DNA from: Nomia melanderi
Lineage: Eukaryota; Arthropoda; Insecta; Hymenoptera; Halictidae
Direction of reading: 5' to 3'
Length of the DNA: 64,000 bases
NCBI RefSeq assembly: GCF_051020985.1
Contig: NC_135008.1
Span: 6,696,001 to 6,760,000, forward strand
In this document: positions 1-14,306 of the stretch, one piece after another
Layout of the letters: every line of letters starts with the position of its first letter
How positions within the stretch are numbered: the first letter of the stretch is position 1
The notes under the pieces: generated by a model
What the model was told of the DNA's origin: nothing
The model's input: the letters and a program-made list of their open reading frames with translations, nothing else
Database searches by the model: none
Translations under genes and position numbers: made by a program

Positions 1-2087
1 TTTCAGCGACGCCGAGACGTTCCATCCCCGAGGCTTAAATCGAAAGTTCCGCGGCGAGCGTATTAGCCCGCGCGAATGATTTTTGAAGTTCCGGGAAGCG
101 TCCGCGCCCGACCGAAACAAACAGAATCTCGAGATCTTCGATCCCCCCCGGTAAAAGTTGCCGCCGCGGAACTGTGTAATTCATGGACTTAAGATTTTAT
201 ATCGGCTTAGGAAGTTCGCGGCACCCGCGAATCCCGAAACCGGCGTAACTTCCAGAAGAGACGTCGCTGGAAGTTCGAAAATTGAAAGTTCGCGATCCCG
301 GGGACACTTTTGAAATTTTGAACAGTTCATTTGTTTCGGGGAGTAACGCGGCACCGCGCGCCGTTCCGTAAACTTTCCTGGGACTGGAATCTAATTAGGG
401 GGTCGGGAGAAGTTACTGCAATCGTTGGTTCGCGTGACCGCAAAGATTCTACGAGTGCCGGGAATCTTGGGAAGTTTTCGAGTCGGGGGATGTGACTCGC
501 GGAACTGCTGAAAAATAAACTGTGCAACGGTCGTTTCGAATACAACACAGCGAAAACTGCTGTCTCCGAAATAATTGAACGTTGTTTCGCGAATGCTTGT
601 TTCTCCCTTTAACGACGAACGATCGAAGCGGTTCGCGTGCTGGATGTGTCTCTCCTCGAGCGGTTATTCAGCGAACGAACCAGCGATTTTTCAACGGGTT
701 CGAACCATGAATGGGCGGTCGGCGTTGCGGACGAGCCGCGCGAGCCTTCCTTTCTTCGTCGGTTTTGCGGACGCTTGGCGCCATCCCAGGGACGCCGGTT
801 TTTCTTCTCCGACAAAAAGTCGAAAGACGTTCAGAGTCGAAGGTTCGAGTTCGCGCGAGAGTATCGCGGAGTCGCTTTCCATCTGCGGTATATCGATCTA
901 AGCGCGATTCCCAGGAAACCGTTGAAGATCGTATCCTCGATAACTCGAAACAACATTCTTCCGCCTCGAGTCCCAGTGAAAAAACTTTCCTCTCCCCGGC
1001 CGTCCCACCGAAACGTCGACGAAGCTGTTCGAAACTCGACGGCCGACTCTTTGGGAAGCTTCTCGAAACAACGGAGCAACGTCATCGCCGCGGTAATTTC
1101 ATTGAAAATCTCGTTCCATCGCGGTAACGCGAATTTCCAGCGATGGAGCGGTTTCATAGGAAATCGATAAACAACAGCTGAGCGCGTCCAAATTCCTGAC
1201 AGGGAACAAACAACCTGAAATTATGCTCACAGGCTCGTCCAACGGATCGTTCTAAACTTGAGTCCAACTTCCGCCGCTGGCTGAAGTAGTTTGGTCGGGT
1301 CCGTGGCTCGTGTTCTCGTTAGATCTCGGATCGGTGAGAGGCATAGCCGAGACAAAGCGCAAAGCCTACCGACGCCGACGGTTTTCCTGCTCGATCACGA
1401 TAATTGAGCCCTAACGACAGACTAATTTCGAAACGCGTCACCGTTTCGCGCAGGCTAATTCGACCCGGTTCGCATTGTCCCCGCGCCCACAAAACGAATA
1501 AATATTTACGAGCCGGCTCTCGTTCGAGTCGCCGAGCTATCTACATTGAAAAGGTACCCCGGGGAGCTAGCTCCGTTCTTTCCGTCACGGGGAGAGAATG
1601 GCGGCGCGAGACCGCGTCGGCCGACTCCAGTCGTTTCGGACACGCCGCTCGTGTCCTCGGAACGAATTCTACCGTAATCCACGAAATGAATGGGCAAACT
1701 GTGCTCAAGACGAAGAGAACACGGCGAAACAGACGTCAAACGAAATCGCTGTGTCAACTAGCGCGCGCGCGGGGACAATACACGCAAAGTTCAACTGAAA
1801 CTTTGGCCAGCACAGCCCGGGCGCAAACAGAGACTCCATCGTTGCATTGTTCAAATCAATGGCGGAAAATGTTTCCAGAGGTGTTTCCACGACCCGGCGT
1901 GTTCCACGGGGACGCGATTTTCTCGGGAGCTACCGACCGGCCGGTATCTGTAAGTCGTCCGATAAAGCGACGTCCGACGTCGCGTCGGCAGCAGGTGAAA
2001 AATGACAAAAGCAAAGGGAACGGTAGATTCGATTGGTTCCCATCGCGCCGACCACCTTTCTCTCCCTCCATTGCCCTCGATCTATCT

Positions 2088-2130
2088 CTCTTCCTCTCTC
2101 TCTTTCTCTCTCACTCTCTCTCTCTCTCGG
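2088..2130. repeat. CT microsatellite
   Basis: Imperfect (CT)n/(TCTC)n tract of about 40 bp. Confidence 0.7.
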
Positions 2131-4205
2131 GTTACTTTTGTTCGAGGAGTTGTCATGGCCAGTCCTCGAGCAGAAGCCTCGCCTTTGCCAGAGGCGGTTC
2201 TGCTAAGTGCACAAATAGTGTCGTGTTACGGGCTAGGGACGTAAACGAAAAGAGATTAAGCCGGATAGCGACGGTGGGAAAAAGCGCACCAGTGTGATCC
2301 CCTATCGTGAGTATCGTAAAATGCTAATCGAGCATTATTTATGCCTCCCCGGTACGCCTTTAACGGTTATTAGAAGCCAACAGTTGATTTTTGATTATGC
2401 CGATAAATATTTCGTGTACGGCCGGCAGAGGCGGATAGCCGTGTAATTGATTGTAATCCCGCGACGCTCGGCCGACGATATAAATGCCACTTTTGATTTG
2501 CTTCATCTCCCACCGTGAGATTCCGCTGATCTTATCGGGATATCGGCGCGACTGGAATCCGTCGTCTGGCGGTCGGCCAATCGACATAATTTTTAGCCGC
2601 GCCTTCCGAGCATCCAGCCGCCGATTCGGCAGAAATACGACCGGCTTCCGCCATCCAGATGCGCGGGTTACGTCGAATAGTTACCGCCGTCGTTACAACG
2701 CCGGAACTGCCGAGCAATCGGATCGACTGATTTGTCATTCGTCTTTTTTTTTTTTCACGTAAACTCCGAGAGAGCGAATTCATCGAAGTTTCGATTCGTG
2801 TCCGGTCAATAATCGTAACAGGACAATTCGATGGTCCGACTTGTCTCGGCAGTTCCAGCGTTAGCTACCGCTTTTCCGTTCCGCGCAGAAGCTTTCATCG
2901 TGTCCCGAATATTTCGTTCGGTCGTCTGACAGCCGCGCCCTATATTTATTTTGAATCGAATAACGGTAAACCCGCCGGTGTACAAGATGGAACAAGCCCC
3001 TGACAATAAACGGAAAGTCCGCGCCGACTGATGCTACCAGTTGTCCCATCGTTATCCTTATTTTATCGTCGTGCACCGGAGAGCGGTTTTCAAACTCACC
3101 TCTGACGTTCGGTCGATGCAGCCGGGCTTCGGGAACGATGTTCACAACCACGATGAACGTTTGAAGCATCAGTGTGCAGAGCATGGTGATGGATAAACGA
3201 GAAGCGCACCTTGCAGTATTATGTACGCGACCAGCCAACAGGTCGACGAGCTCCCGCCCTTTAGCCTGTTACTCTTTTTTCCTATAATAAATTAAAATGA
3301 ACGTATTTTTATATACTTCGCGGTTATTCGTTAGCGCGGCATCGCGTTAGTTCTCTTTTTTTTTTTTTTAAGCACAGCTGCTCGCTCCGCGTTCTCCACA
3401 CCTGTGATTGCATTTTGTAAATTTTATCGCGCGAAAATTAACTATTCATTCTCCCGTCAACGGACCCGCGATTAAACGAGAACTCGTTTCCAGCGTATCG
3501 TTTCCGCGCGGAGGTTCCGCTTTGTTCGGTTTCGGTGGATCCCAGGGCGACCGCTCTTACTAATTTAGAGTAACTCTTCCGCGCAATATTTTCGTATTGT
3601 CGGGTAAATACTCGCCTTGTTACTCGAGGTTTTCATGGTCCGGTAAGTAGCGGTCGGTAGTTATGGTAATCGGATTCGGTTGGGTCGTACTAGCTCCATG
3701 ATTGGACCTGACAACCGTACTGGCCCTTTCTCATAGTTTCTCGGCGAACAGTCGGATTTGCCGGCTACCATGATTTACGCGTGTTCCCGCGAATTATTAT
3801 TCCCGGGATTGTCCGGGAAATTTAACGTTAACGAATCGGGGGAGCCGCCGATGCGAAAACTGACTACGTAATTATACGGAGCGCCGATATAGTTAGACTG
3901 TAAATACACGATGCTTAATAATTCGCAGCGGGCAAATATGAATTGGAACTGCTCGTTATAGAGCCGTAGGAACGTAGCGTCGATTTAAATAGATCTAATT
4001 AGAAATTACAGACGCCGCGAACTGCCATCAGCGGTTCATCATTCCCCGGGACGAATAAATGATGATTATTCGCGGAACGATAACGCGAAACGAGCATCGG
4101 TCCTGTCGCGGTATCGACCCGGTGGAAAGCGAGCGCCGGTCGAAGCTTGATAAATACGTGGCTTGTTTTCTACCGGTCGAATCTGCGCGTCGAAACCCGT
4201 TCGCT

Positions 4206-4268
4206 AGATCGGATCGGATCGGAACGGATCGTATCGTATCGTATGGGATCGGATCGGATCGGATCGGA
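4206..4268. repeat. (GGATC)n pentamer array
   Basis: About twelve units of ggatc with variants gtatc and gaacg. Confidence 0.8.
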
Positions 4269-6866
4269 GCGTTTTAACGCGAGCGAGCAAGTACGCGTTT
4301 AACGAACAAACGTCTCGGCCAGTATCTGATGCGGCCACTTAGGACGCGACACCGGGGAATATTTATAAGAGAGGGTTTTAAAGCGTTGCCTGTCTTATAG
4401 ATTGAGTTGTCACGCGTGTAATATGCCACACAGGACGAGGACATCGCCAGAGATTAACGACGCGAGCACCGTTCGTTCGTTCGTTCGTTCGTGATCAGGA
4501 ACGGTCCCAAGTTCGCGTGCAGGCAGCGCGACAATTGCTATCTTTGCCCGATGTTTCTCCATTCATTAGTAATTTACGGCACGACTTCTTCGTTAGCCGC
4601 GAGGAGTTTTCTCTTCCTCTTTTTTCGCGCGACGCGAAGTCAATCCATTCGGTTTACTGTTAGCATACGCGTTTCCGTAATTCGATGGCCGCGATCCATC
4701 GTGCGCGCGTGTTTCGTTTTCACAGGGTTTCGCTGTTTGGCCGGACAAGCAAATTACAGCAACGTGATTGTAAACTAGAAACACGTTGCGCGTTTCTCAG
4801 CCGCGGTGCACGTCCAGAGGCAATTTCTATTTCTCGGCGTTCTCGCGCAATTATCGATACATTATCGGTTTGACCGGCGGCGATGTCCAATTGGTTCCTC
4901 TGAAATTTCAAAACAAACGTTTCACCGGAATTGTGTCGTAATTCGCGAATATAATGCCGGTATGCGGGCGTACCTCGATTTTCATTACGTCCCGTCGTTC
5001 CGTTCATCGATCGGCCGTACGCGATACCACTGTTCCAATAGAACGAACAACGCCGCGCAAATTTTTCTATCGTAAACAATTTCCAACGAGAGTCCGTCGC
5101 TGGAGTTAACTTCGACGAGTGACGAACGATTTCGATCGCGACTTTAATCCGTCCCGAGCGTCCCACGATTACGACGACGTCGAGTATACTTACTTCTGTT
5201 TTTCGACGCGTTGAGAACGATTGCCACATCGCGCCGGATATCACGTGACAATTAGGCTCGATGGTTTTTCGACGAACAAGCGAGAGGAGAGTCGAAGAAA
5301 AGAGGGGCACGTGGGCAGGACGACGCCGGCGAAGATGGCGACAACGCGAGGAAACGCGAGGCAAAGTGAGCGGCACCGGAAGTGCGTTCGAGCGAATACT
5401 GGAGCGCGTGGGTAACCGCGTGCGAAAACGCGTATACTCGAGGGAAAAGGCGCGAACGCGAAACCATACAAGCGGAATGACCAACGAACCCGTTCGAGCG
5501 GGATTTACTCCTACGAATATCGTATCCGACGCTCGCCTCCGACTAATTCGCCGATGTTAATGGCAGTTAATTGATAAGCTGCCGAGACCGCAGCGCCGTC
5601 GTCGGGTCGTTTCGCGGGACGAAAACGGCTAGCATTGTGCAACACGGATATACGCGGCGGCTGTTCCGACGGATTTTTACGCGTTTTTATAGAGACCGCG
5701 TTCGATGAATTTATTTCTTTTTCAACACGCCAGCGACCGTAATCCGGTCGGTTCGAATGAAACGCGAGGCACAGGCGTGTGGGAATCGGCACGCGGCAAC
5801 GCGTTGACCGTCCATTTCATGTATCGCTTATTCTTCCATAGCAAAGACATTACGATCAACAAGGAGGAATTGTCAATTACTTTAGCAACTGTTCCCTGCT
5901 TACGCTATGCGGCATGGTTACCCATCGGAACACCTCGCGTGTCGTAATCGTTTCCAAACGATCCGGAAGCGCAGGTCTTCGACGATACCGTCGCAGTCTT
6001 GTTAAATGCACCGTGTACACGAGATTTTTTATCCGTTTAACGCGTGATCGTAAAAACGAGAGTCTCCGACGACCTCTAATCACTTTCATTCGCGGACTGG
6101 CTGACGCTCGTTTCGCCGGGCGTAATAAAGATGTCCGGCAGAGATGAATGCGGAACTTTAATTAATATCGATGAAACGTAAGAAGGAGACGCACCACCGG
6201 TCACAGGGACGCTAGGTTGCCCCGGTGCTCGGGGCGATGATAATGAAGCCACTCCGTGTCGGACTACAATCGTGATTCCGCACTTTATAATCCTCCTTTC
6301 AGCGGGCCCGATCAACTCCTTCGCGTGCAGGGGACGCTCCATCGTCTCTTCTTTTTCGCAATTTTAATCCTGCCGCGCGGACGGCCCTTCCTCGCCGACG
6401 TTTTCTCGTTTCGCCTCGTCTCGCGGCGTCTTCCCCGCGCCCCGCCGCTCCGACGTACCTCGTCGCGGAGGAAACTTCAAATTAATTTACACGCGACGAA
6501 TTTGCATCGCGTTCGGCTAACGCAATATACGACGGTTCGTGCATAATTCACTTCGCCGGAATGGCCGTTGGGACTAAGAAACGTCCCCTGTGAATGAAAC
6601 GCGCATGGTCGCGCCGAGGAACACCTCGGAAGAAGTCGGAATTTATTCCTCGGCTGAGTTTCTTGCGGGACGACGCGTTTGATCGTTCAATCGTCGTTTC
6701 GATCGTTTAATATGGTTCTTTTAAGAATTATAGGAACCTCTGGAGATCCGGAGGCATTCTTATTCGTTTCCTTTACAATTTCTCGAGAAAACTTCATAAT
6801 TTCAGTAATTATAACATAAACATTCCGAGGTGGATCACTTTGGCTCGTTGTCAGTTGTGCTCTCAA

Positions 6867-7090
6867 TTAACCCCTTGTTTCTTTCTAAACTGTGATCTAA
6901 CTACTTCGTTATTAATAATTCATCGGAAATAAGAGAAACTTCTCTTATTCTGTCAACGTCTGCTTCGAGATACAATCATTGATAACGCAATAATATGTAA
7001 TTCGCACTCAAACGAATCGAATAATATTTACGGCAAATTCTATATGAAATCTTCACGAGTCCGGCACGATATTGCGAGGCAAGGGGTTAA
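6867..7090. mobile_element. TTAA-flanked MITE
   Basis: Begins TTAACCCCTTG and ends CAAGGGGTTAA, with an AT-rich 200-bp interior and no coding capacity. The TTAA ends suggest a piggyBac-type target. Confidence 0.6.
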
Positions 7091-7530
7091 ACTGGTATCT
7101 CCGTTTCATCGTTTACCTCATATTTTTAAGGACAGAAGGCGCGACGGAACAGGCGGATGGGAGCAGAACTAGAATCGTTGAAGGGAACACGAATCGAAGG
7201 GTCGTATGGGGGATCCGCCTCAGCTTGGGTCTCGACCGCAAGTACGGAGGCGATCGTGTTGTCAGGTAAATATTCCCTTGTGATTTATGCGAGGTGCGCG
7301 GTCACGAAGCGCATACGACGGCCGAGGCGCCGCTGCCACGGCACGACTCATTGTTTCTCGTCTGATGGATCGAAGTGGAACAGAAAGGTTATTTACGTTT
7401 TCAAATTAATCACGACCACTCGCTGTCGTCCGTCCCCGGAATGCCGTGACGCCCCTTTTCTTCGGGGTCGCCGCGCCTCTTCCACGGACCCGAGAGCGTT
7501 TATTATCAACGGGTTATTATCCCTTCTGTA

Positions 7531-7846
7531 TTAACCCCTTGCGGTCGAATGTCGCCGTGACAGCGACTTCGAGCATCGATATCTAAAATCGAAGACCGCA
7601 AATGAATAATTTAACCAATTGCCGCACACTTTTAGCTTTAAAATCGTGCCCAGGAACGTAGTCCTTTTTTAATTGTTTGTTTCGACTTGTCCAGGCTATG
7701 AAAAATCGTGCACAAAATAAACTTACATGTTATCTAGACTGTTACGTTATTTTTGTTCAATGTATTACTGAAGAATAAACAAATAAATGCAGCAGTACAG
7801 TCCGTAAAATGGACGGCTATAGCCGTCGTTTGCAGCAATGGGTTAA
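7531..7846. mobile_element. TTAA-flanked MITE with subterminal palindromes
   Basis: Starts TTAACCCCTTGCGG and ends GCAATGGGTTAA. Just inside one end is gtcgccgtgacagcgac; inside the other is the perfect 16-bp palindrome gacggctatagccgtc (7812-7827). A further end-like motif, gcaaagggttaa, lies at 7960-7971 and may belong to a second damaged copy. Confidence 0.55.
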
Positions 7847-8189
7847 TTATTCGATTAACGAGAGATTGACACGTGACCTTTTTTTTTAGTATTTAAGAGT
7901 TCGATACATCATTCAGTGTTTTATGAAACGGAATGTTAAAAGTTTAAGATAGTCCAGTCGCAAAGGGTTAATAGAAAATTGTTGAACGTTAAGGATCAAA
8001 GTGTTTCCTCCGATAGATTTTTTATTACTGTTATAAGAATTGAACCCTTTGATCTGGGCCGCATTGAGAAAGAAAAGTCATCTTAGGTCGCATATAACGA
8101 GTGTTTACAAAGGATTCTATAATCTCTTTCTTTTGTCAATCAAATCTGTACACGAAGAACTCCAATCGAGAGTCTCACACGTAATCATA

Positions 8190-8412
8190 TTAACACTAAA
8201 ACTACCGAGCAATTAATATGAATCTTCAAAAATTTCTTAATACAAACTCTAAGAGTGCATCTATTGAGACTTTAATTGATTTACAATTCAGTTTGCGTAT
8301 GGCTGATCGATTTCTTTAATAATTCCCCAGAGAAACGAAATCTTTTTAATAATTGCAAGAGGGAGAAATCAGTAATGTGTCATTTTCACTCACCCGGTAG
8401 TTTTCGTGTTAA
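8190..8412. mobile_element. TTAA-flanked MITE, TTAACACTA family
   Basis: Ends are ttaacactaaaactaccgag and cccggtagttttcgtgttaa, an inverted repeat of about 20 bp around an AT-rich core. Same family as 18264-18488, 36875-37060 and the 57.7-59.5 kb cluster. Confidence 0.65.
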
Positions 8413-11400
8413 AACGGTATAATCTTTTGGGGCCACAATGTTGCGTATCGCGGACCGCCTGGCGTACGCGTCTAGTTCACGAGCCCGTATCGGTGTTTCA
8501 GTCAATCCTTTCCGACCGGAGAAAATTGTTTTGTTAAACCCGCGGGCCGGGAATTTCGCGGGCGTGCACCGCTCCCCTAAATTATTTTCGGAACGGAAGT
8601 GTTATTCTCGCGGGCTCGCGATTGCGCGGGCAACGGTCGATCGCCCATTAAGATATAACGCACGAATTTCGCATGTATAATTTATGCGATGTTTATCGCG
8701 CTTACGTGGACAATTATTTCAAGCACCGAACAACGCGTTAACGGAAACGAAACGAATTCGCGCGTCGTCCGTGGTCTTCGAAACGTATTTACGCCCGCTC
8801 GAAAGCCGCGCGGAAGATAATTCATCGATTTGCCAGTGTCCTCTTTCCCTCTATTAACCCGTCGTGCATTTTAACCCTTCGGCTACGACAGAATTCTGCG
8901 TCAGCAATGTTCCTAAGAAAGTCTATTGAAACCATAACCAACCAAAATAATCACATTTATATGATTAACGGAAGATACGATCGTTGAATCAGAATTCACG
9001 TCCGATCTAAGCGAGCTTTGCTGCAATTATTGTCAATAACATTTTACGAGCGCCTATAGGCGCTAACAGTACACCGATATTTTCAAATCGTCTTTAGGCA
9101 ACAGTAGCCAAGCGGTTAAACGAGCGGTCGCCTCGGCTCCGCAATTTTTCACCGGGAAACCGTTTAAACGTGCTTTTCCTTTCGAGTTGCCCCACACGAA
9201 AGATCTCGAAACCATCGGAGACGGATATCTACGAGATCGAGATACAAGGTTGTCTAACGCGTTGACTGCCACGGTGGTCGGTGACCGGCGAAAATAATTA
9301 CGATAAGATCGATGTCGAATAACTGTATTCACCAACGTGATGCTAAATCAGCAATGATTATTTCCAGCGTTATTTATCCGTGATCTTGAAAGAATACGTC
9401 ATAACGGAAATCGTTCGAGATTCTTATAGCGATTGACGCGTTGAAGACGAATAATAACTTCAACGAGGACGCGATTGAACGATGATGAGTGAAAAGGTGA
9501 AGTCGAGAATTCGTGTGGCTAACGAGATAACCCGAAGAACATCGGTGGAAGGAGGTAATTGTCGGCACGGTTGACGACGAAAGAGTATAAAATTACTTTA
9601 CACGGTAACGATAATTTCAAAGCAAGTACAGGTTCGGCGATATTACAGGATCTCCAGGGCGGCATCGCGTATGGTACATCTTAACGATCAAATAATTGCT
9701 CGGGTCCCTTCGCATTCGAATCGAGTCCGTCATTAAGCGCAGCGTGATTCGTTACACCGGGATTCGATACGCGAGCCGGATCCGCGCCCTCGGTTGACGA
9801 GCACTGGCCCCCGGTCCGTCTGTCCGCTCGCTTTCACGTTATTATTACCGTGTAACAGTATAACGACGCGAGGAAAGCGTCCCGTTCGCGTCGATTAGCT
9901 CGCCGGGGGATACGATAATTAACGGGTTCTTGCGCGGAACAAGACATTAGCCTATTTCGCGGCGAACTTCGAGCGGTATTCGAACGTCGCGCGCGAAACA
10001 ATTTCTCGCGCTTCCGTTGCGTCCGTCCGGCGAGCCGAAGATTTATGGAAGCTCCGCAAGACGGAATAAACTCCGGGAAGCGCTTTAACTTCGTAAGAAA
10101 CTTCTCGCCGGAGCGTCCGTGCTTCGGAGGCTGACGCTAAAAGTGCCGAGCAATTACGGCGACTCACTTAGAGCGGCTTGTAAAAATTGGTATTCGAAGA
10201 ATTCCCTATCGTAAACCTTGCGAGCGCAATTACAGTGACTCGTCCGGAATTATGAAAATCGAGGGACTTCGCTTGCGATTCAGTGGATTCTACTTATCGC
10301 TGTAATCGTGCAAATGCTCGAAGTTATTTTAACCCTTTGCGGACGAAGATTCTTTGAAACGTACGAAACCTTCGGCGGACGAAGTGAAATTATATATCGA
10401 TCGTTTAATTAACAGGAAAGCAGGAAACCACGTGCTGATCTCTTGCTGCTTCGCTAATTAAATCATTTGTTCGCCACTTAGTCTTCCAAATATGAACATC
10501 CGATCTCGCCGGAGCGTCGACGTTCGTCCGCAAAGGGTTAAAATTCCCCGGGAACGCGTCCTCGTGATTTCCACGATCGTACAGTGAAAATTTCGGAACG
10601 GCTGATTTTGACTCCGGCGGTTGCAGTTGATATTCGGTGGTTTCGGTTGAAGAGTCTTTCCAGCGCATACCAGCGGACGAATTCGAGTTAATTCGTCTCG
10701 AAGCTGAACCATCGGGCATCATTTCCCTCCGATAATTCCGGCGTGCCGAACAATCCACGGTAATGTTTCCCCGGATGTGGCCTTGTCTCCCGCTCGTTAC
10801 CCGCGCCGCGATAATCCCCGCCGTTTGTCTGGACGGTCGCGCGAAACGAAGCTCCCGATTATTTAAACTGACACCGGCGTGTTTATTCGTCGCGTGTTTC
10901 CTTTTGCGCGCCGCTATTGTTTCGTGCCCGCAAGGGATTTCGTCTCTGCGAATCGGCTGGCGGAAATTGTCCCTACAGGATCCAGGAGCTGCGGGTCATC
11001 CGCACGCCCCCGCAATTAAGCTAATTTCGTTTATCGTAAACGGACACTTGGGAATTCATTCGGAGAATTTACGCGCGATCGTTTCGCGACGGCGATGGGA
11101 ACGTCGAGGCGCTCGGGCGGACATTGTAAGCGGATTTATAAGCGGTTAAGGGTTTAACGTTTAATCGTAAAGACGGATATTAAGCGGAGCCCCGTCTACG
11201 ATGTCTAGAGGGGCAGCGACGCTGCGCGTTGCTCGTTAAACATCGGGAACGATAATTATTGGGCGTGCTCGTCTTGTCACAAGCCATCCCTTTTCTCGGA
11301 CCCAACTTCCCGAGCCGTGCAGAAGCACGACGAAGTAGCCCGTCGTCGGTGGTCTTTTCCTGTCCGACGAATCGCTTTACAGCTTCGCGGAATATCGCTT

Positions 11401-13756
11401 TAACCGAGATCGCGTACGGATATCGAGCGGAACATCGACTTTCCGCGAAGATTCTCGTTCGATCGGATTCCGCGGAACATGCCGAAGAAAGTAATAATTG
11501 TGTCGATGGGTGTCGTCGTTCGCGACGACCCGCTCTTCCACGAACGTTTCGCGTTCGTCGCGCTTGCGCGTACCATAAATAAACGAGCGTTCGAGATTCG
11601 TTTAAGACATCGTTAATAGAATGCCTGTGTCGAGAGTTAATTTGCGCTCGGCGCACTTGCGAGATGCTCGTATCGTTATTACTTCGAGGAGAGAGTCGTT
11701 CGTCTCGTTCGCGTGCGAGGGGGACGTTTTTAAATACGTTTAAGAGTCGTCGTCGTAATGACCGTGGAACAGTGGTTGATATACTCGACGCGAAATTAAC
11801 GAAGGAAACGAGCGCGATTGCCTATCGAAAGAATCATCGGGATTGAAACCAGACTGGAAACTCCTTCTCGAATTAAAACCGCGCTACGCGAGTCGGAATA
11901 TTGTACCTACCGGTTTCACGAGGGAAATAATTAATAATTGAAACGTCTACCGGTAACGAATCGATTACTTTCTCACCCTGAATGGCATGCTCGTTAACCC
12001 CTTGTCCGGTCGTACCGGGTCCCACGGTCCTTTGCGTAATTCCCGGGTAACGAGGCAATTTTGTCCTCTAATTACTAAATAAGCAAGCAACAGAGTGTCG
12101 AGAGACCCGACGGCAGGTGCTCCCGGCGAGATTAATCCGGCGCACGCTGCGATCGCTCGACCGTGCGCGAAGAATATCCGTAATTCCGTTGATTATTTTC
12201 GGATTGCCGATTAATCGCGGCGCGAGACGAACGGGCTCGGTCGACGGCGTTGACGGTCGGGCGCGCGACAAATCACGCGAACCCCGAGCAACTACCAGTT
12301 GCGTCCCAGTTGCCGTTTCGTCCGCTTCTTCCGCGATTCGACGCGACGAGCCTTTCGTCCCTCGTCCGTCCGACATGTCGGATAATCGTCAGCCGCGTTT
12401 CGGCCGATAACAATTGCATAATTATCGCGAACGCCGCTGGAAACGATGAAATCGCGTGATTCGCGAACCGGGAACCACACTCCGGCAGCCAGTCAGAATT
12501 ATTAAAAGCGGAGATCACGGGGTCTGATGGGTGAGCAACGTAATTGCGGGAACTTCGTTACACGAAGAGGCCTCGGCCTGCGTAATGATTTAACGTTACC
12601 CGATGGTTTGAATAATTTAAATAACGGTCGGCATCCCCCCCTCCCTCGTCGGCCCAAGAGCCGATTATTTTGCTGATCCACATTTCGCGGAATATGATTA
12701 ATATTACTTCGGCCGCATTATACGTTCCTAACAATGGCAATTAAGCTGGAGTGCTATTTAATTGGGTTCGCCGATAATTATGATTTACTCCCGGTAAAAT
12801 TACGGTAAATGCGATTTACGGGACGCGTTTCGGCCCTGTATCAGACGAAACAATTCAATTCACTCGATGTATATACTCCGTCCGTCTATTGTATTATCGG
12901 TTACGCGATATATTCCCCGCAGAGGAGATCGCGAATTGGTCGATCTTTCGCTGCAATGCCGTCGATTTACGATGCGCGCTCGATTCTCGCGGATCGAAGT
13001 CTCTCGATCGGGTTCGGAGCGGTCAACGATGGGTCACCGAGGCTTCGAAGCGAGAAGTTCGTATCGCTTCGAGTAGCATTCGACAGGATACAAGTTTTCC
13101 CAATACTCGAAAGTCTTGAAGCAGAGGCAATGCCCCGGTACAATGTTTCACCGTAGCGACGGGCCATCCGTGTCCGTGGAACTCGCGCGCAATCGTTGAA
13201 AGCGACCGAGATTCGGCTGGGATTCGAGGGTTTCGATAGTGGGATCGTCTAAAATTTCACCGAAAGCGACTCGAATTTTGATCGCCTCGAAAAAGTCGAC
13301 TGGCTTCTGAACCGAGCTCGAAATGGCCGACGCCAGCCGATTCCAGCGACGGCCCTCCCGGGAATAGGACGCGGCAGAACGCGGTGGTTAAATTGGCGCG
13401 ACCACGGTACGTACCCATGAATCGTCGCGTCCTGGTTGGCACGTGGTAGCGGTGACGGTGGCGCGATTCACTATCCCGAAACACCTGCGCGCACGTTCTC
13501 CGCACAAACGATCCCGAGGATGTAACACCGCGGAGGACAGACACGCCGAGGTGTTCCGCCTCTCCCCCGCTTCTAGCCGAGCGTTCCCGCGCGACGGATC
13601 GTCGGCTCGCGCCGGTTCATCATCGGAACGGTTCACTTTGCGCCGGAAGTAGCGAGATCTGGATCACACGACAACACGGGTCCGCAGGGACTCGTGGGGG
13701 AGGGCCCGACGCTCGGGTAGGGGCAACGCTTGGGACCACCGCGACCCTCCCGGATG
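8413..13756. other. No gene recognised; scattered MITE traces
   Basis: Apart from the MITE at 10329 there are loose end-like motifs: ttaacccttcggctacgaca at 8872, an acgcgttgactgccacggtg block at 9257 and ttaaccccttgtccggtcg at 11995. None could be paired with confidence. No coding exon was seen. Confidence 0.55.
10329..10541. mobile_element. TTAA-flanked MITE, TTAACCCTTTGCGG family
   Basis: Starts ttaaccctttgcggacgaag and ends gttcgtccgcaaagggttaa, a near-perfect inverted repeat. The interior resembles the copies at 29651-30010 and 32369-32553. Confidence 0.7.
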
Positions 13757-13769
13757 GAGGGAGAGAGAC

Positions 13770-13808
<39 letters not shown>
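13757..13808. repeat. GA tract
   Basis: Imperfect (GA)n of about 50 bp, with a complementary CT tract 420 bp downstream. Confidence 0.8.
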
Positions 13809-14229
13809 TACCGCTAGAGAGCGAGAAACCGAGAGAGACGTGGTAGGGAGCGGCAACTCGGAAGCGGTGGAAGGAATCACGGAGCGATCGGTTCGTGAAA
13901 AAGGGAGGATCGGGGACGGAGATCCTTCGACGACGACGTGTCCCTCGCGACGCGGAGTGGTGGAGACGCGTTAGACGCGAATTGATAGAGAAGAGAGCGA
14001 CGGGGAGGGGAACAGAAATGACGAAACATGGATGCCGGCCCGGCGGAGAAGTCGTGGGCACGATCGCCGTCACAACACTAGTGGTCTGCTGGTACACTCT
14101 TCCGATGCTACGTACACACGATCCTCCTCTCCGTGTCCCTGTTCGGCCGGCGTTCCTCCGACTTGTTCCCTCTCGGTCGGCTGGCCCTGCACTCGCCCTC
14201 CTCCCCGCCCATCCCTGTCCATCCGTCTA

Positions 14230-14249
14230 TCTATCTCTCTTTTTCTCTC

Positions 14250-14298
<49 letters not shown>

Positions 14299-14306
14299 AT
14301 CTCTCA
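14230..14306. repeat. CT tract
   Basis: Imperfect (CT)n of about 75 bp. Confidence 0.8.

Larger units (their letters stand above)
1..6866. other. No gene recognised
   Basis: CpG-rich single-copy DNA with AT-rich patches. Open frames on both strands overlap one another and show no domain, splice continuity or codon pattern. Only the CT tract at 2.1 kb, a (ttcg)n run near 4470 and the (GGATC)n array stand out. Confidence 0.6.

Noticed and set aside
9100..9180. tRNA-like stretch (gtagccaagcggttaaacg)
   Set aside because: It resembles a D arm of a Leu/Ser tRNA but lacks a GGTTCGAAT T-loop, anticodon arm and closing acceptor stem.
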